Notes: generated by a model from the sequence alone, not told the origin. Shown: positions 52,648 to 61,759, counted from the stretch's first letter. The stretch: 64,000 nt of DNA from Neorhizobium sp. JUb45 (GCF_004343585.1 NZ_SLYW01000001.1:124001-188000), one strand, 5' to 3'. Numbers and translations: made by a program.

Positions 52648-54114
52648 GCGAAACAGCGAACGCACCTGCTGATAAGGCCAGAACGGGCGTTTGGGGTCGG
52701 CAAGGCTGGTGCCGATCACCGAATCCGTTTCGCCCTTGCTGATATCCACATTGAACGGGCGTAGGCCACGTGTGCCGGCATTGAACCGGTCGATGGTCGC
52801 GAGCATCGAACCGGTCTCGGCCATCGAGGCCGAAATCTCCTGCCGTGTGACGCCGAGATGTTCGGCCAGCAGATCGTCGCGCATGGTGGTGATCGCGGCT
52901 CGACCTTCATCGGTTACCGGCTCGAAGGCGAGGTCGGATTCCGTGTCCAGCCCTTCCGAGCGGTAGTTCAGATTGGATGAGCCGATGCGCAGCAAACGGT
53001 CATCGATGACGATCAGCTTGGAATGCACGATGATTTCCCGCTCGCGGCCCTCGGCATCGGCGGTGACGGCATAATAGATGCGCAGGCGGTTGAAGCGGTC
53101 ATTGCGTTTCAGCTTGCGGATCAGCCGGTTGCGGTTGTTGCCCATCATCACCTTCTCCAGAAATCCGTGGGATTCCTGGGTGACGAGAATGACGATTTCC
53201 GGCCCGTCCTCTTCCTGCAGCCGTGCCGCGATGGTGCGGGCAACGCCGAAGGAGGCGAGATACTGGGATTCGAGATAGATATGGCGTTTTGCGGCGCGCA
53301 GCGCGTCATGGGTCAGGCGGATCGACTCGCGGTGGCCGCGCTTGCCCTGCCAGCGGCACGGCATGGTGAGCGCCAGCCCGGTCGGGCAATGGGTCAGCGC
53401 AGGCGCGAGATCGTCCGGCCACAGCGTGTCGGCATGGCCATCCGGCTGGTTATCCAGCAAGGGCACGATCTGGCGTGTCGCCCGCTTCCAGCGTTTGCGT
53501 GCCACTTCACCGACGATGGATGCGGCATCGCCCGAGACGATTGCCTGCATGTCATGCACGGGGCCATAGGGTTTTCCATCCGGAGAGATCCGCAGCGGCT
53601 GTTCGACGGCATGCTCGCGCGTGTCCCAGCGGCGGGCGGTCAGGTCGATGCCGCCGAGAAAGGCCACGGCATCGTCGATGCAGACGATCTTCTGGTGATG
53701 GCTGGCGCGCAAGGGGTGGCGGAAATCGAACCGCAGCGCGATGCGCTCGTGGGCGTTCCATTCCATCTCGCCGAACATGCGAAAGCTTTTGCCCGAATAG
53801 ACCGGCCCCATGCCCCAGACGAGGATGCGCACCTGCAGCTCCGGCTCCTCTTCGACGCGTTGACGCAAAAGCGCGCCGATCGTCGGGCTGTCTGCCTCGC
53901 CGGGGCGCAGCAGAATGTCGGGGTTGAAATCCCAGCCGATGATGAAGATCGCGCGTTTTGCCTTGAGGATCACCTGTTCGAGGCGGCGGTAATAATCGGC
54001 GCCATCGACCAGAAAGGCAGCCTTTTCGGCGTTTGCCGTACGCCAGGCATTTCGGCCATGCCTGATGATGGATTCCGGCGTTTCCGCTGCGGAATGATTG
54101 CTGGTCTTGTTCAT
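52609..54114 (-). CDS. Phospholipase D-type phosphatidyltransferase (ClsB/YbhO-like)
   Basis: 501 aa from ATG 54114; a longer start at 54210 adds 32 residues and no start has a clear ribosome site. Two HKD catalytic motifs: SHHQKIVCIDDAVAFLGGID and HSKLIVIDDRLLRIGSSNLN. The first region reads FLVDGADYYRRLEQVILKAK and RAIFIIGWDFNPDILLRPGE. The second half holds IYLESQYLASFGVARTIAAR. The double-HKD fold is found in cardiolipin synthases and phospholipases D; gene context (YbhP and YbhN homologues) favours a ClsB-type role in making or remodelling anionic phospholipids. Confidence 0.82.
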   Translation of the reverse strand: MNKTSNHSAAETPESIIRHGRNAWRTANAEKAAFLVDGADYYRRLEQVILKAKRAIFIIGWDFNPDILLRPGEADSPTIGALLRQRVEEEPELQVRILVWGMGPVYSGKSFRMFGEMEWNAHERIALRFDFRHPLRASHHQKIVCIDDAVAFLGGIDLTARRWDTREHAVEQPLRISPDGKPYGPVHDMQAIVSGDAASIVGEVARKRWKRATRQIVPLLDNQPDGHADTLWPDDLAPALTHCPTGLALTMPCRWQGKRGHRESIRLTHDALRAAKRHIYLESQYLASFGVARTIAARLQEEDGPEIVILVTQESHGFLEKVMMGNNRNRLIRKLKRNDRFNRLRIYYAVTADAEGREREIIVHSKLIVIDDRLLRIGSSNLNYRSEGLDTESDLAFEPVTDEGRAAITTMRDDLLAEHLGVTRQEISASMAETGSMLATIDRFNAGTRGLRPFNVDISKGETDSVIGTSLADPKRPFWPYQQVRSLFRLSLSRLTLGLLR

Positions 54115-54234
54115 CGGATACACGTGGTCACGCCCCAAAATTCGGTCGTGGCCATAAACGCGCAGGCGCGCCGCTTGTTCCCTGACGTGGTTGCGCGCCA
54201 CAGGCAGCATCAGACATTTAAATCCTGCAATTTC

Positions 54235-54399
54235 CTAATGTTGGGCCGCATGCAATGGCGGAGCATCGCTTTCATCGGGATTGGGAAGCGGTATCTCGTC
54301 CGGAAGAAGGTCCGGATCGGGTTCCTCGATCGGCGGTTCCGGTATCCAGTTGGGGGCAGGCATCGGTGGCTGTTCGCTCGGTTCGCGTGGGTCTGGCAT
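54235..54399 (-). CDS. Small Pro/Glu/Asp-rich protein
   Basis: 54 aa. The ATG at 54399 lies 7 bp after AGGGA. The chain reads MPDPREPSEQPPMPAPNWIP then EPPIEEPDPDLLPDEIPLPN; 19 Pro and many acidic residues, no hydrophobic span, no Cys. It matches the style of short rhizobial hypothetical proteins and of the 65-aa protein at 25554-25751. Divergent from the DUF892 gene. No function known. Confidence 0.6.
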   Translation of the reverse strand: MPDPREPSEQPPMPAPNWIPEPPIEEPDPDLLPDEIPLPNPDESDAPPLHAAQH

Positions 54400-54557
54400 G
54401 AAATATTCCCTGATTTGCTTGGCGGAGCCTCAGTCGGAAACCGGAAAGCGGCCCGAAGGTTCCGACATAAATGCCCACCATGCGGAACCGCCTTAAACTT
54501 GCCCGCGTTAACGGCATGATTGAAATGCACGCTTGAGCAGAGAGGAGAGGTTGAGCG

Positions 54558-55061
54558 ATGACCCATGTCCAAATTCATTTCGATGCCTGGCTTCGCGATG
54601 CATTCGCCGCGGAGGGCCAGTCGATCACCATGCTCACCAGTCAGGCCAGAAGGATCCAGAATTATCCGGATCTGAAGGCACGGGTGGAAGATCATCTTGT
54701 CGAGACGCAGGCCCAGCAGGAGCTTTTGCGCGGTCTGTTGGAACGCACTGCCGGCCCCCCGTTGATCAGAACCGTTGCCGGCAAGCTCGGCACTGCGGCG
54801 CAGGGCATCAGCGGCATGCTGGCCGGTGACGAGATCATCAAGGGTGCGATGGCGACCTACATTTTCGAGCAGGGCGAAATCGCCAGCTATCAGGTCCTGA
54901 TGGCGGCCGCCGATGAACTCGGCGATGCGGAGGCGGAAGATGTGCTTTCCCGCATCATGGAGCAGGAGGTGGCGATGGCCAACTGGCTGCACGAGCATCT
55001 CGATGTGCTGACCCGCATCTACCTGATGCGCGACGAGCGCGATCTGCAGGCCAAACGCTGA
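54558..55061 (+). CDS. DUF892 / YciF-type ferritin-like protein
   Basis: 167 aa. Helical throughout: FDAWLRDAFAAEGQSITMLT, VEDHLVETQAQQELLRGLLE, GDEIIKGAMATYIFEQGEIA and DAEAEDVLSRIMEQEVAMAN. The spaced Glu residues in the helices (ED, EQ and EEQE-type) are as in the DUF892 four-helix, ferritin-like family, which includes stress-induced YciE/YciF. A di-iron or stress role is by family; no catalytic activity is proven. AGAGGAG precedes the ATG. Confidence 0.75.
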   Translation: MTHVQIHFDAWLRDAFAAEGQSITMLTSQARRIQNYPDLKARVEDHLVETQAQQELLRGLLERTAGPPLIRTVAGKLGTAAQGISGMLAGDEIIKGAMATYIFEQGEIASYQVLMAAADELGDAEAEDVLSRIMEQEVAMANWLHEHLDVLTRIYLMRDERDLQAKR

Positions 55062-55087
55062 CCGTTTTCAAGGAAACAGAATAAAAA

Positions 55088-55111
55088 GCCGCCAGTTGGA
55101 AGGCTGGCGGC
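55088..55111. terminator. Hairpin between DUF892 and small protein genes
   Basis: GCCGCCAG (55088-55095) and CTGGCGGC (55104-55111) form a perfect 8-bp stem between convergent genes, with AAAAA before it (a T-run for the leftward transcript). Confidence 0.65.
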
Positions 55112-55139
55112 CGGATTTACAAAGGTCCTGTTCAGATGG

Positions 55140-55337
55140 TCATGCGTTGACATGACGCGCGAGATCGCTCTCGGTACGGGCGCCCTTCTGATAGGACAGC
55201 ATGATCCGTGCTGCGAGGTCCTGAGCGGCGAGGCTTTTTCCCTCGAAACCATGCTCGGCGCAGGTATCGTTATAAAACTTCTGCAGAAATGCGAGCTCTT
55301 TCGGATCGAGCGTCGGATATGCCGTGGATGAATTCAT
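55140..55337 (-). CDS. Small hypothetical protein
   Basis: 65 aa. GGAGG lies 7 bp before the ATG at 55337. Begins MNSSTAYPTLDPKELAFLQK, continues with FYNDTCAEHGFEGKSLAAQD and ends GARTESDLARHVNA. Mostly helical, soluble, single Cys. It resembles small conserved rhizobial proteins of unknown role. Convergent with the DUF892 gene. Confidence 0.65.
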   Translation of the reverse strand: MNSSTAYPTLDPKELAFLQKFYNDTCAEHGFEGKSLAAQDLAARIMLSYQKGARTESDLARHVNA

Positions 55338-55705
55338 GTTTCTGCCTCCACACCGGGGGGCGAAAGCGATCCAGGCCAAACATGTTCGGCCTGTTCTTCC
55401 AGTCGCGGCCGCCCTTTATTCGTCCTGGCCGTCGATAACTCGAGCCTACGCCCTGATTGAAGCTTTGCAAGGCAAATCCATTTTGCAGTACGGCAAGAGA
55501 TTGGGCGTAAGGTCCGCGCCGAAGGATGACATCAGACGGCTGTGATGACCGATCATCTTTGTCTATCGGTAACATGCTGAAATTATTATCTTTATTGATG
55601 AGCCTTTGACGGTTTTCCGGCTTGTGCATCGCGGTTGGCGCGCCGGCTCGCGCGCTTTCACAAATTTGCGAGAACCGGTTTTAGGGCCCCGCAAACCCTG
55701 TCAAA
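55338..55705. other. Gene-free region, 368 bp
   Basis: No open frame here has both a start and ribosome site of note. Base composition is more AT-rich around 55570-55610. No palindromic repeat of the RIME type and no named operator were seen. Confidence 0.4.
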
Positions 55706-57337
55706 TCAGGCGGAAATGTAGCGCGGGCGGGCGTTTCGGAGATAACCGAGAAGACCGAAGACAAGCGCCAGCCCTGTGCCGATGGCTGCACCAGCAATGG
55801 TGCCACCGACCATCAGCAGAGGTGTGCTCGGCGGCCAGCTTTTGGTTTTCGGTGCTACCGGATTGGAGATCACCCGCACATTGCTGGTGTCGATTTCCTG
55901 ACGTTCGCTGATCTGGTTGGTGCGGCCGAGATAGGTTTCGTAAACGGCAGCCTTGGCGCGGGCATCACGTTCCAATTCGCGCAACTGTACCTGCGCGTCG
56001 TTGTTGGTGAAGACGGTGGCGCGTTCGCTGTCGGAACGGTTGCGCAATTGCGCCAGCGTCGCGCGGGCTTGTTCGCTATCCTGTCGTGCCTGCTGCAGGA
56101 TGCGGTCGGCTTCCTCGGCGATCGCGCTTTCCAGCGTCGCGCGTTCTGACTGCATGGCGACAAGGCGCGGATGGCGGCTGCCATAGGTGCGGGTCATTGC
56201 GCCGATCTGCTGTTCGAGCGCGGTGAAATTGCCGCGCATCGTCGTCATCGCGGCGGAATCGAAGATGGTGGCGCTGGCGATGCGGCGATCGGCAACGGCC
56301 GATCGCATCTGGTTATAACGCGTTTCCGCCTGGATCAGCCGCTGCTGCGCATCCAGAACCTGCGTATCGAGGGCGCTGGAAATGCGGCTGCTGGTCAGCT
56401 CGCCGGCGCTCGATTGAAGCTTGTTGTCGCGCTTGAACTGTTCGACCTTTTCTTCCGAAAGGGTGACGGAGGCGCGCAGTTCATCGAGACGGGAATTGAT
56501 GCTGGCGGCAATGCGGCCGGCGCTTTCCGAAGACGACTGGAAAAGCTGCGCCTGAAACGCCTCGACGATGGCATTCGACAGGCGAATGGATTTTTGCGGA
56601 TCTGCAGTCCACACCGACAGCATGACCACGAAGGACCGTTCTTCGCGTGACGCTTGTACACGTTCCTCAAGCGCGCGCTGCACGGCAAGCTCGCGTTGGT
56701 CCTGCGAGAGTTCACCGCCGCTGCTGCCCAGAAGCGAAGAGAGCAGGCTGGGCTTGAAGAATTCCGGGTCTTCCGTCAGCTTCTGGTCGCGGATCACCTG
56801 ACGAAACACGTTGCCGGAGGTGAGGACGCGCAGCTTGCTGCCGACTTCGAGTAGCTGCGAATCCCGCTGCGGATTGGCGGCGGTCAGGTCGTCGGGCGTG
56901 ACGTTCAAGTTGGATGGGTCGACGATCAGGTCGGTATAGACAGTGTAACGCGGCGTCGTCGTGGTGGCGTAACCAAAGGCCAATACGGCGCCGATAATCG
57001 CCATCACCACGATGAGAAGGAAACCGCGCTGCAGCCAGCGCAGGACATGGCCGATGCCGATCTGCGTCACGCTTTGCCATTGCGCCTGCAATCGGGCTTC
57101 CAGCGCAGACGACTCGTCATCGCCGAAGGATGCAGAGGGATAAGACGCCTCGGTCCGCGGGGCGGTGTCCGGTCGCGACGCTTCAGGACGCTCGCTGCGA
57201 TGGAGCGGGCGGGCTCTGTCCTCGTCGGTGTCCGGGCCGGCCTGATCGAGAAGCGAGCCGGCGGAGGACGAACGACGGAGCGGGGCGTTTGCCCGCACCT
57301 GTCGGCGATTATCTTCGGACTCGTTGGGCCGGAACAT
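55706..57337 (-). CDS. Polysaccharide co-polymerase / chain-length determinant (GumC/ExoP-N type)
   Basis: 543 aa. The ATG at 57337 lies 6 bp after GGAGG. A Pro/Arg/Ser-rich cytoplasmic N-terminus of about 100 residues precedes membrane span 1 (GFLLIVVMAIIGAVLAFGYA), a long periplasmic region with coiled coils (residues about 230-470; VEQFKRDNKLQSSAGELT, ARQDSEQARATLAQLRNRSD) and span 2 near the C-terminus (LLMVGGTIAGAAIGTGLALV). This is the Wzz/GumC architecture without the cytoplasmic BY-kinase of ExoP. It should help set the chain length of an exported polysaccharide. No polymerase or glycosyltransferase gene is nearby. Confidence 0.82.
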   Translation of the reverse strand: MFRPNESEDNRRQVRANAPLRRSSSAGSLLDQAGPDTDEDRARPLHRSERPEASRPDTAPRTEASYPSASFGDDESSALEARLQAQWQSVTQIGIGHVLRWLQRGFLLIVVMAIIGAVLAFGYATTTTPRYTVYTDLIVDPSNLNVTPDDLTAANPQRDSQLLEVGSKLRVLTSGNVFRQVIRDQKLTEDPEFFKPSLLSSLLGSSGGELSQDQRELAVQRALEERVQASREERSFVVMLSVWTADPQKSIRLSNAIVEAFQAQLFQSSSESAGRIAASINSRLDELRASVTLSEEKVEQFKRDNKLQSSAGELTSSRISSALDTQVLDAQQRLIQAETRYNQMRSAVADRRIASATIFDSAAMTTMRGNFTALEQQIGAMTRTYGSRHPRLVAMQSERATLESAIAEEADRILQQARQDSEQARATLAQLRNRSDSERATVFTNNDAQVQLRELERDARAKAAVYETYLGRTNQISERQEIDTSNVRVISNPVAPKTKSWPPSTPLLMVGGTIAGAAIGTGLALVFGLLGYLRNARPRYISA

Positions 57338-57463
57338 ACACATCCTCCATCCCGTGCAATGATCGCAGGGAGAATTCACATGCACCAACTATGAGCCAAC
57401 CTCATGAAAATAGGGTTAAGTTAGCAAATTCGATTATATGTCGGCTTTTGAAATACCGATTTA

Positions 57464-59413
57464 TCACGCCGCTTGCGATGCATCGACAGCCGGCGTGACA
57501 AAAGCCTGATGCCACAGCTGGGTCGAAAGAATGCCGACAAAGGCGGCATTGTCGCGGAAGCCGCTGGCCGGTTTGGCCATGCATTTGCGGGCGAGCATGG
57601 CAACGGCTTGCGGATCAAACAATCCGCCCTCTGCAATCGCCGTTTCGTTCATGACGGCCGGAACATAGGTCTGGCCGGAGGAAGGCATGAAGGAGGCGCT
57701 GTCGGGCGCGCGGTACGGTTGTTTTGGCCGGTTGGCGACAACAGGTGGCAGCAGATCGCGGGCGACGCGGCGAAGGATATGCTTTTCCTCCAGCCCTTTG
57801 AGCTTCAGGCTGGGCGGCAGGTGGTTGGCGAATTCGACGAGGCGATGGTCGAGGAACGGGAAGCGCCCCTCGATGCCATGCGCCATGGCCATACGGTCCC
57901 CCTGGCTCGATAGAATGTAGCCCGGCAGCAGGAACCGCATTTCCAGATATTGCGCCTGGTTGAGCACATGCCAACGCGAGAAATCGGCAGGCAGGCGTGA
58001 CACGAGTTCATCCGCTGCATTGTAACCGGCAAGCTGCTGTTTCAGGCTGTCGGAGAAGAAATTTTTGGCCGAGCCGGTGTTGCGCAGGCGCGGGCGCAGC
58101 GCAAACAGCGGATCATCGAGACTGTCCTTGGTGGTGCCGAAGAAGGCAGAGAGATAACCCGCCGACTGCTGTTTCAGGCCGGGCAGGTAGGGATAGAGTT
58201 TCTTGAACAGATGCGGCCGGATTTTTGATCCGGGCTGGCGGGCGCAGAAACGCCGCACCTTGGCTTCCTTGAAGATGTCGTAACCGGCAAACACCTCGTC
58301 GGCGCCTTCGCCGGTCAGCACCACCTTCATGCCGCTTTCGCGCACGAGGCCGGACAGCTGGAAGAGGGGAGCCGGGGCGGTGCGAATGATCGGCCGCTCG
58401 GTGAAGCGGATGACATCCGGGAAACTGCCGGCGATCTCGGCGGGGCCGCAGGTGATGGCGTTGTGCAGCGTGCCGAGCGCCATGGCCACCGCCATCTGGT
58501 GCAGGCTTTCGTCATGTTCGGGGCTGTCGAAGGTGACGGAAAAGGTGCTGAGGCCGGCCGGCGCCATCGGCGCTGCGATCGCCGTGATCAGCGAACTATC
58601 CAGCCCGCCCGAAAGATAGGCGCCGACCGGCACGTCGGCGCGCATGCGCAGGCGCGTGGCGTCGGTCAGAAGCGCGCGCAGTTCCTCAACGGCTTCGTCT
58701 TCGTTCATAGCGACATGATCGCCGGCATCGGCAAATTGCGGTGCCCAATAGGGGCGGATATCGACACGGTCGTTTTCGATGATGATACGGCCCGCCGGTT
58801 CCAGTTCAAAGATATCGCGGAAGGCGGTGCGCGGCGCTATCGGCGCCCACAGCGTAAAGATCTGGTCGAGCGCAAAAGGATCGAGTTCGGCGACGATGCC
58901 GGGCACCTGCAACAGCGCCTTCACTTCCGATGCGAAATAGAACGTGCCGTTGCGCTGTGCATAAAACAGCGGCCTGACACCCATGCGGTCGCGGGCGAGC
59001 AGCATGCGGTGGCGGCGTCCGTCCCAGATGGCGAAGGCAAAATCACCGTTGAGGCGCTGCAGGCAGTCATCACCAAAAGCCTGATAGAGATGCAGGATGA
59101 CTTCCGTGTCCGAGCCGGTTCTGAACCGGTGGCCGGCGGCCTTCAGCTCATCGCGCAGTTCGACATAGTTGTAGATCTCGCCGTTGAAGACGATGGTGAG
59201 GTCGTCATCGCCTTCGGTGAGTGACATCGGCTGCTGGCCATCACCGAGGCCGACGATCGACAGGCGCACATGGGCAAGGCCGAGACCGGGGAGGGTTTGG
59301 ATGCCGCGTTCATCCGGGCCGCGATGGGCAATCGCCTGCGCCATCGACGTCAGCAGCCCCTGCGACTGCTCCATCGGCACGCCATCACCCAGAAAGCCGG
59401 CAAATCCGCACAT
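57464..59413 (-). CDS. asnB: Asparagine synthetase, glutamine-hydrolysing
   Basis: 649 aa. The start at 59413 places Cys2 (MCGFAGF) as the glutaminase nucleophile. The N-terminal Ntn domain has AHRGPDERGIQTLPGLGLAH and VFNGEIYNYVELRDEL; the synthetase domain has the ATP-binding VGAYLSGGLDSSLITAIAAP and EGADEVFAGYDIFKEAK. It makes asparagine from aspartate, ATP and glutamine. In rhizobia such enzymes are also found next to polysaccharide and lipid genes, where they amidate uronic acids; the co-polymerase next door makes that alternative worth noting, though it is not shown. Confidence 0.93.
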   Translation of the reverse strand: MCGFAGFLGDGVPMEQSQGLLTSMAQAIAHRGPDERGIQTLPGLGLAHVRLSIVGLGDGQQPMSLTEGDDDLTIVFNGEIYNYVELRDELKAAGHRFRTGSDTEVILHLYQAFGDDCLQRLNGDFAFAIWDGRRHRMLLARDRMGVRPLFYAQRNGTFYFASEVKALLQVPGIVAELDPFALDQIFTLWAPIAPRTAFRDIFELEPAGRIIIENDRVDIRPYWAPQFADAGDHVAMNEDEAVEELRALLTDATRLRMRADVPVGAYLSGGLDSSLITAIAAPMAPAGLSTFSVTFDSPEHDESLHQMAVAMALGTLHNAITCGPAEIAGSFPDVIRFTERPIIRTAPAPLFQLSGLVRESGMKVVLTGEGADEVFAGYDIFKEAKVRRFCARQPGSKIRPHLFKKLYPYLPGLKQQSAGYLSAFFGTTKDSLDDPLFALRPRLRNTGSAKNFFSDSLKQQLAGYNAADELVSRLPADFSRWHVLNQAQYLEMRFLLPGYILSSQGDRMAMAHGIEGRFPFLDHRLVEFANHLPPSLKLKGLEEKHILRRVARDLLPPVVANRPKQPYRAPDSASFMPSSGQTYVPAVMNETAIAEGGLFDPQAVAMLARKCMAKPASGFRDNAAFVGILSTQLWHQAFVTPAVDASQAA

Positions 59414-59517
59414 GACCATTACTCCAACACCAGAGTTTACTTAAGCAAACCCGGCTGGAGGGCCGGTTAATTTTAATAAACCGTCCCGGACAGACGTAAA
59501 ATTAAGTTACCCGATCC

Positions 59518-60894
59518 TTAAATCTTGGCCATCGAGAGTATCAGCGTCGGCCATAGCTCCGAGACGGTCGGGTGGATCGGTACCGCCCAGCGCAAGGTAT
59601 CGTAGGGCACGCTGGCATTGATCATGTCGAGCACGCCATGGATGGCTTCATCGCCGCCGGTGCCGAGAATGGAGGCTCCGAGAATTTTGCGCGTGTCGGC
59701 ATCGGCGATGATCTTCATGAAACCTGACGTCTCGCCCTTTTCGATGGCGCGGCCGACGCGGCTCATGGGCCTTGTCCCGACGAGGATGTTTTTGCCGGTT
59801 TCGCGCGCCTGCTTTTCCGTCAGACCGACACGGCCAAGCGGCGGGTCGATATAAAGCGCGTAACCGGGAATGCGGTCGGAGACTTTTCTGTTCTCGCCAT
59901 CCAGCAGATTGGCGGCGACGATCTCGAAATCGTTATAGGCGGTGTGGGTGAAGGCGCCGCGGCCGTTGCAATCCCCCAGCGCCCATATGCCTTCGACGCT
60001 GGTGGAAAGATCGTCATTGACCTTGATGTAACCGCGCGCATCCGTCTTCACGCCGGCCTTGTCGAGGCCGAGGTCGTCGGTATTGGGGCGGCGGCCGACG
60101 GCGAGCAGAACCTCCGAACCGATCACTTCCGGTTCACCTTTCGTGCAGTTTACGTCCACCGCCACACCCTGTTTATGCGGGCGAAAACGGATGCATTCCG
60201 CACCGGTGCGCACCGTGATGCCTTCCGCTTCGAGAATGTTGCGGATGGCATCGGAGACGTCCTCGTCCTCGCGAGAGACGAGGCGGGGGCCTTTTTCGAC
60301 GATGGTGACCTCTGCGCCAAAACGCCGGTAAATCTGCGCGAATTCCAGCCCGATATAACTGCCGCCGATCACGACCAGATGTTTCGGCACCCGTTCCAGC
60401 ATGACGATCGAGGTGTTGGTGAGATAGGGCACTTCATCGATGCCGGGAAAATCCGGAATGGTGGCACGGCCGCCGACATTGAGGAAAATTTTCGGGGCGG
60501 TGATCACCTCGTCACCGATGCGCACCGTATTGGCGTTTTCCAGCCGGGCATGGCCCTCGATGAAGGTGCAGCGCTGCATGCCGCGCAGCCATGTCTCGTT
60601 GTTGTTGCGGGCATTCAGCGTCACCTGATGCGAGCGCTGTTTGACCCGTTTCATGTCGATGGAAATCTCGCCACCGACCGTCACGCCATAATCGGCACCG
60701 CGACGTGCAAGGTGTGCGGCGTAAGCGCTGGCGACCAGCGCCTTGGTGGGCATGCAACCGGTATTGACGCAGGTGCCGCCGACCAGTTTGCGCTCAACGA
60801 TGGCAACCGTCTGGCCTGCATCGGTCAGGCGACCGGCGAGCGAAGGCCCGGCCTGACCGGTGCCGATGATGATGGCATCGAATTGTTGCGTCAT
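59518..60894 (-). CDS. FAD-dependent pyridine nucleotide-disulfide oxidoreductase (mercuric reductase-like)
   Basis: 458 aa. N-terminal FAD motif DAIIIGTGQAGPSLAGRL, redox-active disulfide KLVGGTCVNTGCMPTKALVA (Cys-x4-Cys), NAD(P) motif VIGGSYIGLEFAQIYRRFGA, second FAD motif SVEGIWALGDCNGRGAFTHT, and the C-terminal His-Glu pair of the dimer interface in WAVPIHPTVSELWPTL. It belongs to the lipoamide dehydrogenase/glutathione reductase/MerA superfamily. It lacks the N-terminal heavy-metal domain of MerA. It overlaps the DUF4126 gene by 4 bp. Substrate unknown. Confidence 0.88.
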   Translation of the reverse strand: MTQQFDAIIIGTGQAGPSLAGRLTDAGQTVAIVERKLVGGTCVNTGCMPTKALVASAYAAHLARRGADYGVTVGGEISIDMKRVKQRSHQVTLNARNNNETWLRGMQRCTFIEGHARLENANTVRIGDEVITAPKIFLNVGGRATIPDFPGIDEVPYLTNTSIVMLERVPKHLVVIGGSYIGLEFAQIYRRFGAEVTIVEKGPRLVSREDEDVSDAIRNILEAEGITVRTGAECIRFRPHKQGVAVDVNCTKGEPEVIGSEVLLAVGRRPNTDDLGLDKAGVKTDARGYIKVNDDLSTSVEGIWALGDCNGRGAFTHTAYNDFEIVAANLLDGENRKVSDRIPGYALYIDPPLGRVGLTEKQARETGKNILVGTRPMSRVGRAIEKGETSGFMKIIADADTRKILGASILGTGGDEAIHGVLDMINASVPYDTLRWAVPIHPTVSELWPTLILSMAKI

Positions 60895-61370
60895 GCGGCG
60901 ACCAATGCTGCCGGGATGGCGGAAATGATCAGGTAGGCGGCGATGATGGCAATCGCATCTTCGATGAAGGCTGCCGGCGGGTCCTTTTTGAAGGCGGCGG
61001 CAAGTTTTGCGCGCGCGGCCGCCCCGCCGTAGGTGCCGATCACCGCACCGATGACGCCGGCAACCAGTCCGGCAATCCACATGCCGCTGCCGGCCCCGAT
61101 CGCAGCACCGGTCAGCGCGCCCATGACAAGCCGGGCACCGAATTGCTGCGGCACCTTGCGGCTGGGTGTCGAGGGCAGCTGGTCGGTCACCAGCTCGACC
61201 ACGGCCAGCACGGAAAAGATGGCGACGGCCCAGAACGACCCAAGGAAGGACAGCCATGTGCCCGACAGGTTGAGCCAGCCGAGCCAGGCGGCCCAGCTGA
61301 TGGCGGCAGGCGCGGTCATGGCTCTGAGGCCAGCCACCACACCGATAAGAAGCGCAAGCAGATATGTCAT
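60891..61370 (-). CDS. DUF4126-type membrane protein
   Basis: 159 aa with four predicted spans: LALLIGVVAGLRAMTAPAAI, SFLGSFWAVAIFSVLAVVEL, GALTGAAIGAGSGMWIAGLV and AIAIIAAYLIISAIPAAL. Gly/Ala-rich helices and the GLRAMTAPA opening match DUF4126, a widely spread family without known function. The stop overlaps the oxidoreductase start (ATGA), so the two are translated together. Confidence 0.8.
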   Translation of the reverse strand: MTYLLALLIGVVAGLRAMTAPAAISWAAWLGWLNLSGTWLSFLGSFWAVAIFSVLAVVELVTDQLPSTPSRKVPQQFGARLVMGALTGAAIGAGSGMWIAGLVAGVIGAVIGTYGGAAARAKLAAAFKKDPPAAFIEDAIAIIAAYLIISAIPAALVAA

Positions 61371-61454
61371 GCGATACCACTCCGTTTCAAAAGATTATGC
61401 GTCCTGACCCACCGCAATGGTCACGCGTATCGCAGATGGAACGCGGGAGGGTGC

Positions 61455-61605
61455 GTCCAGCCGATCTCCCCCCTTGAGGGGGAGATGCCCGGCAGGGCAG
61501 AGGGGGGTACTGTCTCGGCAAGACCTTTGCCGCTCGATATGCCGCCCCGTCGCTTACCCCCCTCTGTCACTATCGTGACATCTCTCCCTCAAGGGGGGAG
61601 ATTAT
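61455..61605. repeat. RIME-like palindromic repeat, copy C1
   Basis: Left part TCTCCCCCCTTGAGGGGGAG and GCCCGGCAGGGCAGAGGGGG, right part CCCCCTCTGTCAC and TCTCCCTCAAGGGGGGAG. Each hairpin is like those of the A copies but with TTGAGG in the loop. It sits in the 401-bp gene-free region before the dctB gene. Confidence 0.8.
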
Positions 61606-61745
61606 CGGGAGCAAGCGCCACCACCTCAATTCCAATTGCGTCGGCCCTCAACGGCCAAGAAAACTCGCCCAACATAACCACCATTCAGCTTCGCGCGAAA
61701 GCTGCATTTTTCAATCGTCAAATCTCCGGTCGTTTTCCGGGTGTG

Positions 61746-61759
61746 GTGACAATCGTCAC
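61746..61759. promoter_or_regulatory. GTGAC-N4-GTCAC palindrome before dctB
   Basis: GTGAC (61746-61750), AATC, GTCAC (61755-61759), 12 bp before the dctB ATG. A similar palindrome TGTCAC-TATC-GTGACA lies at 61565-61580 within the upstream repeat. Candidate regulator site; protein unknown. Confidence 0.4.

Noticed and set aside
54210..54998. Minus-strand open frame opposite the DUF892 gene
   Set aside because: The plus-strand gene has helical ferritin-like features and a good ribosome site; a different minus-strand frame (54235-54399) is better supported.
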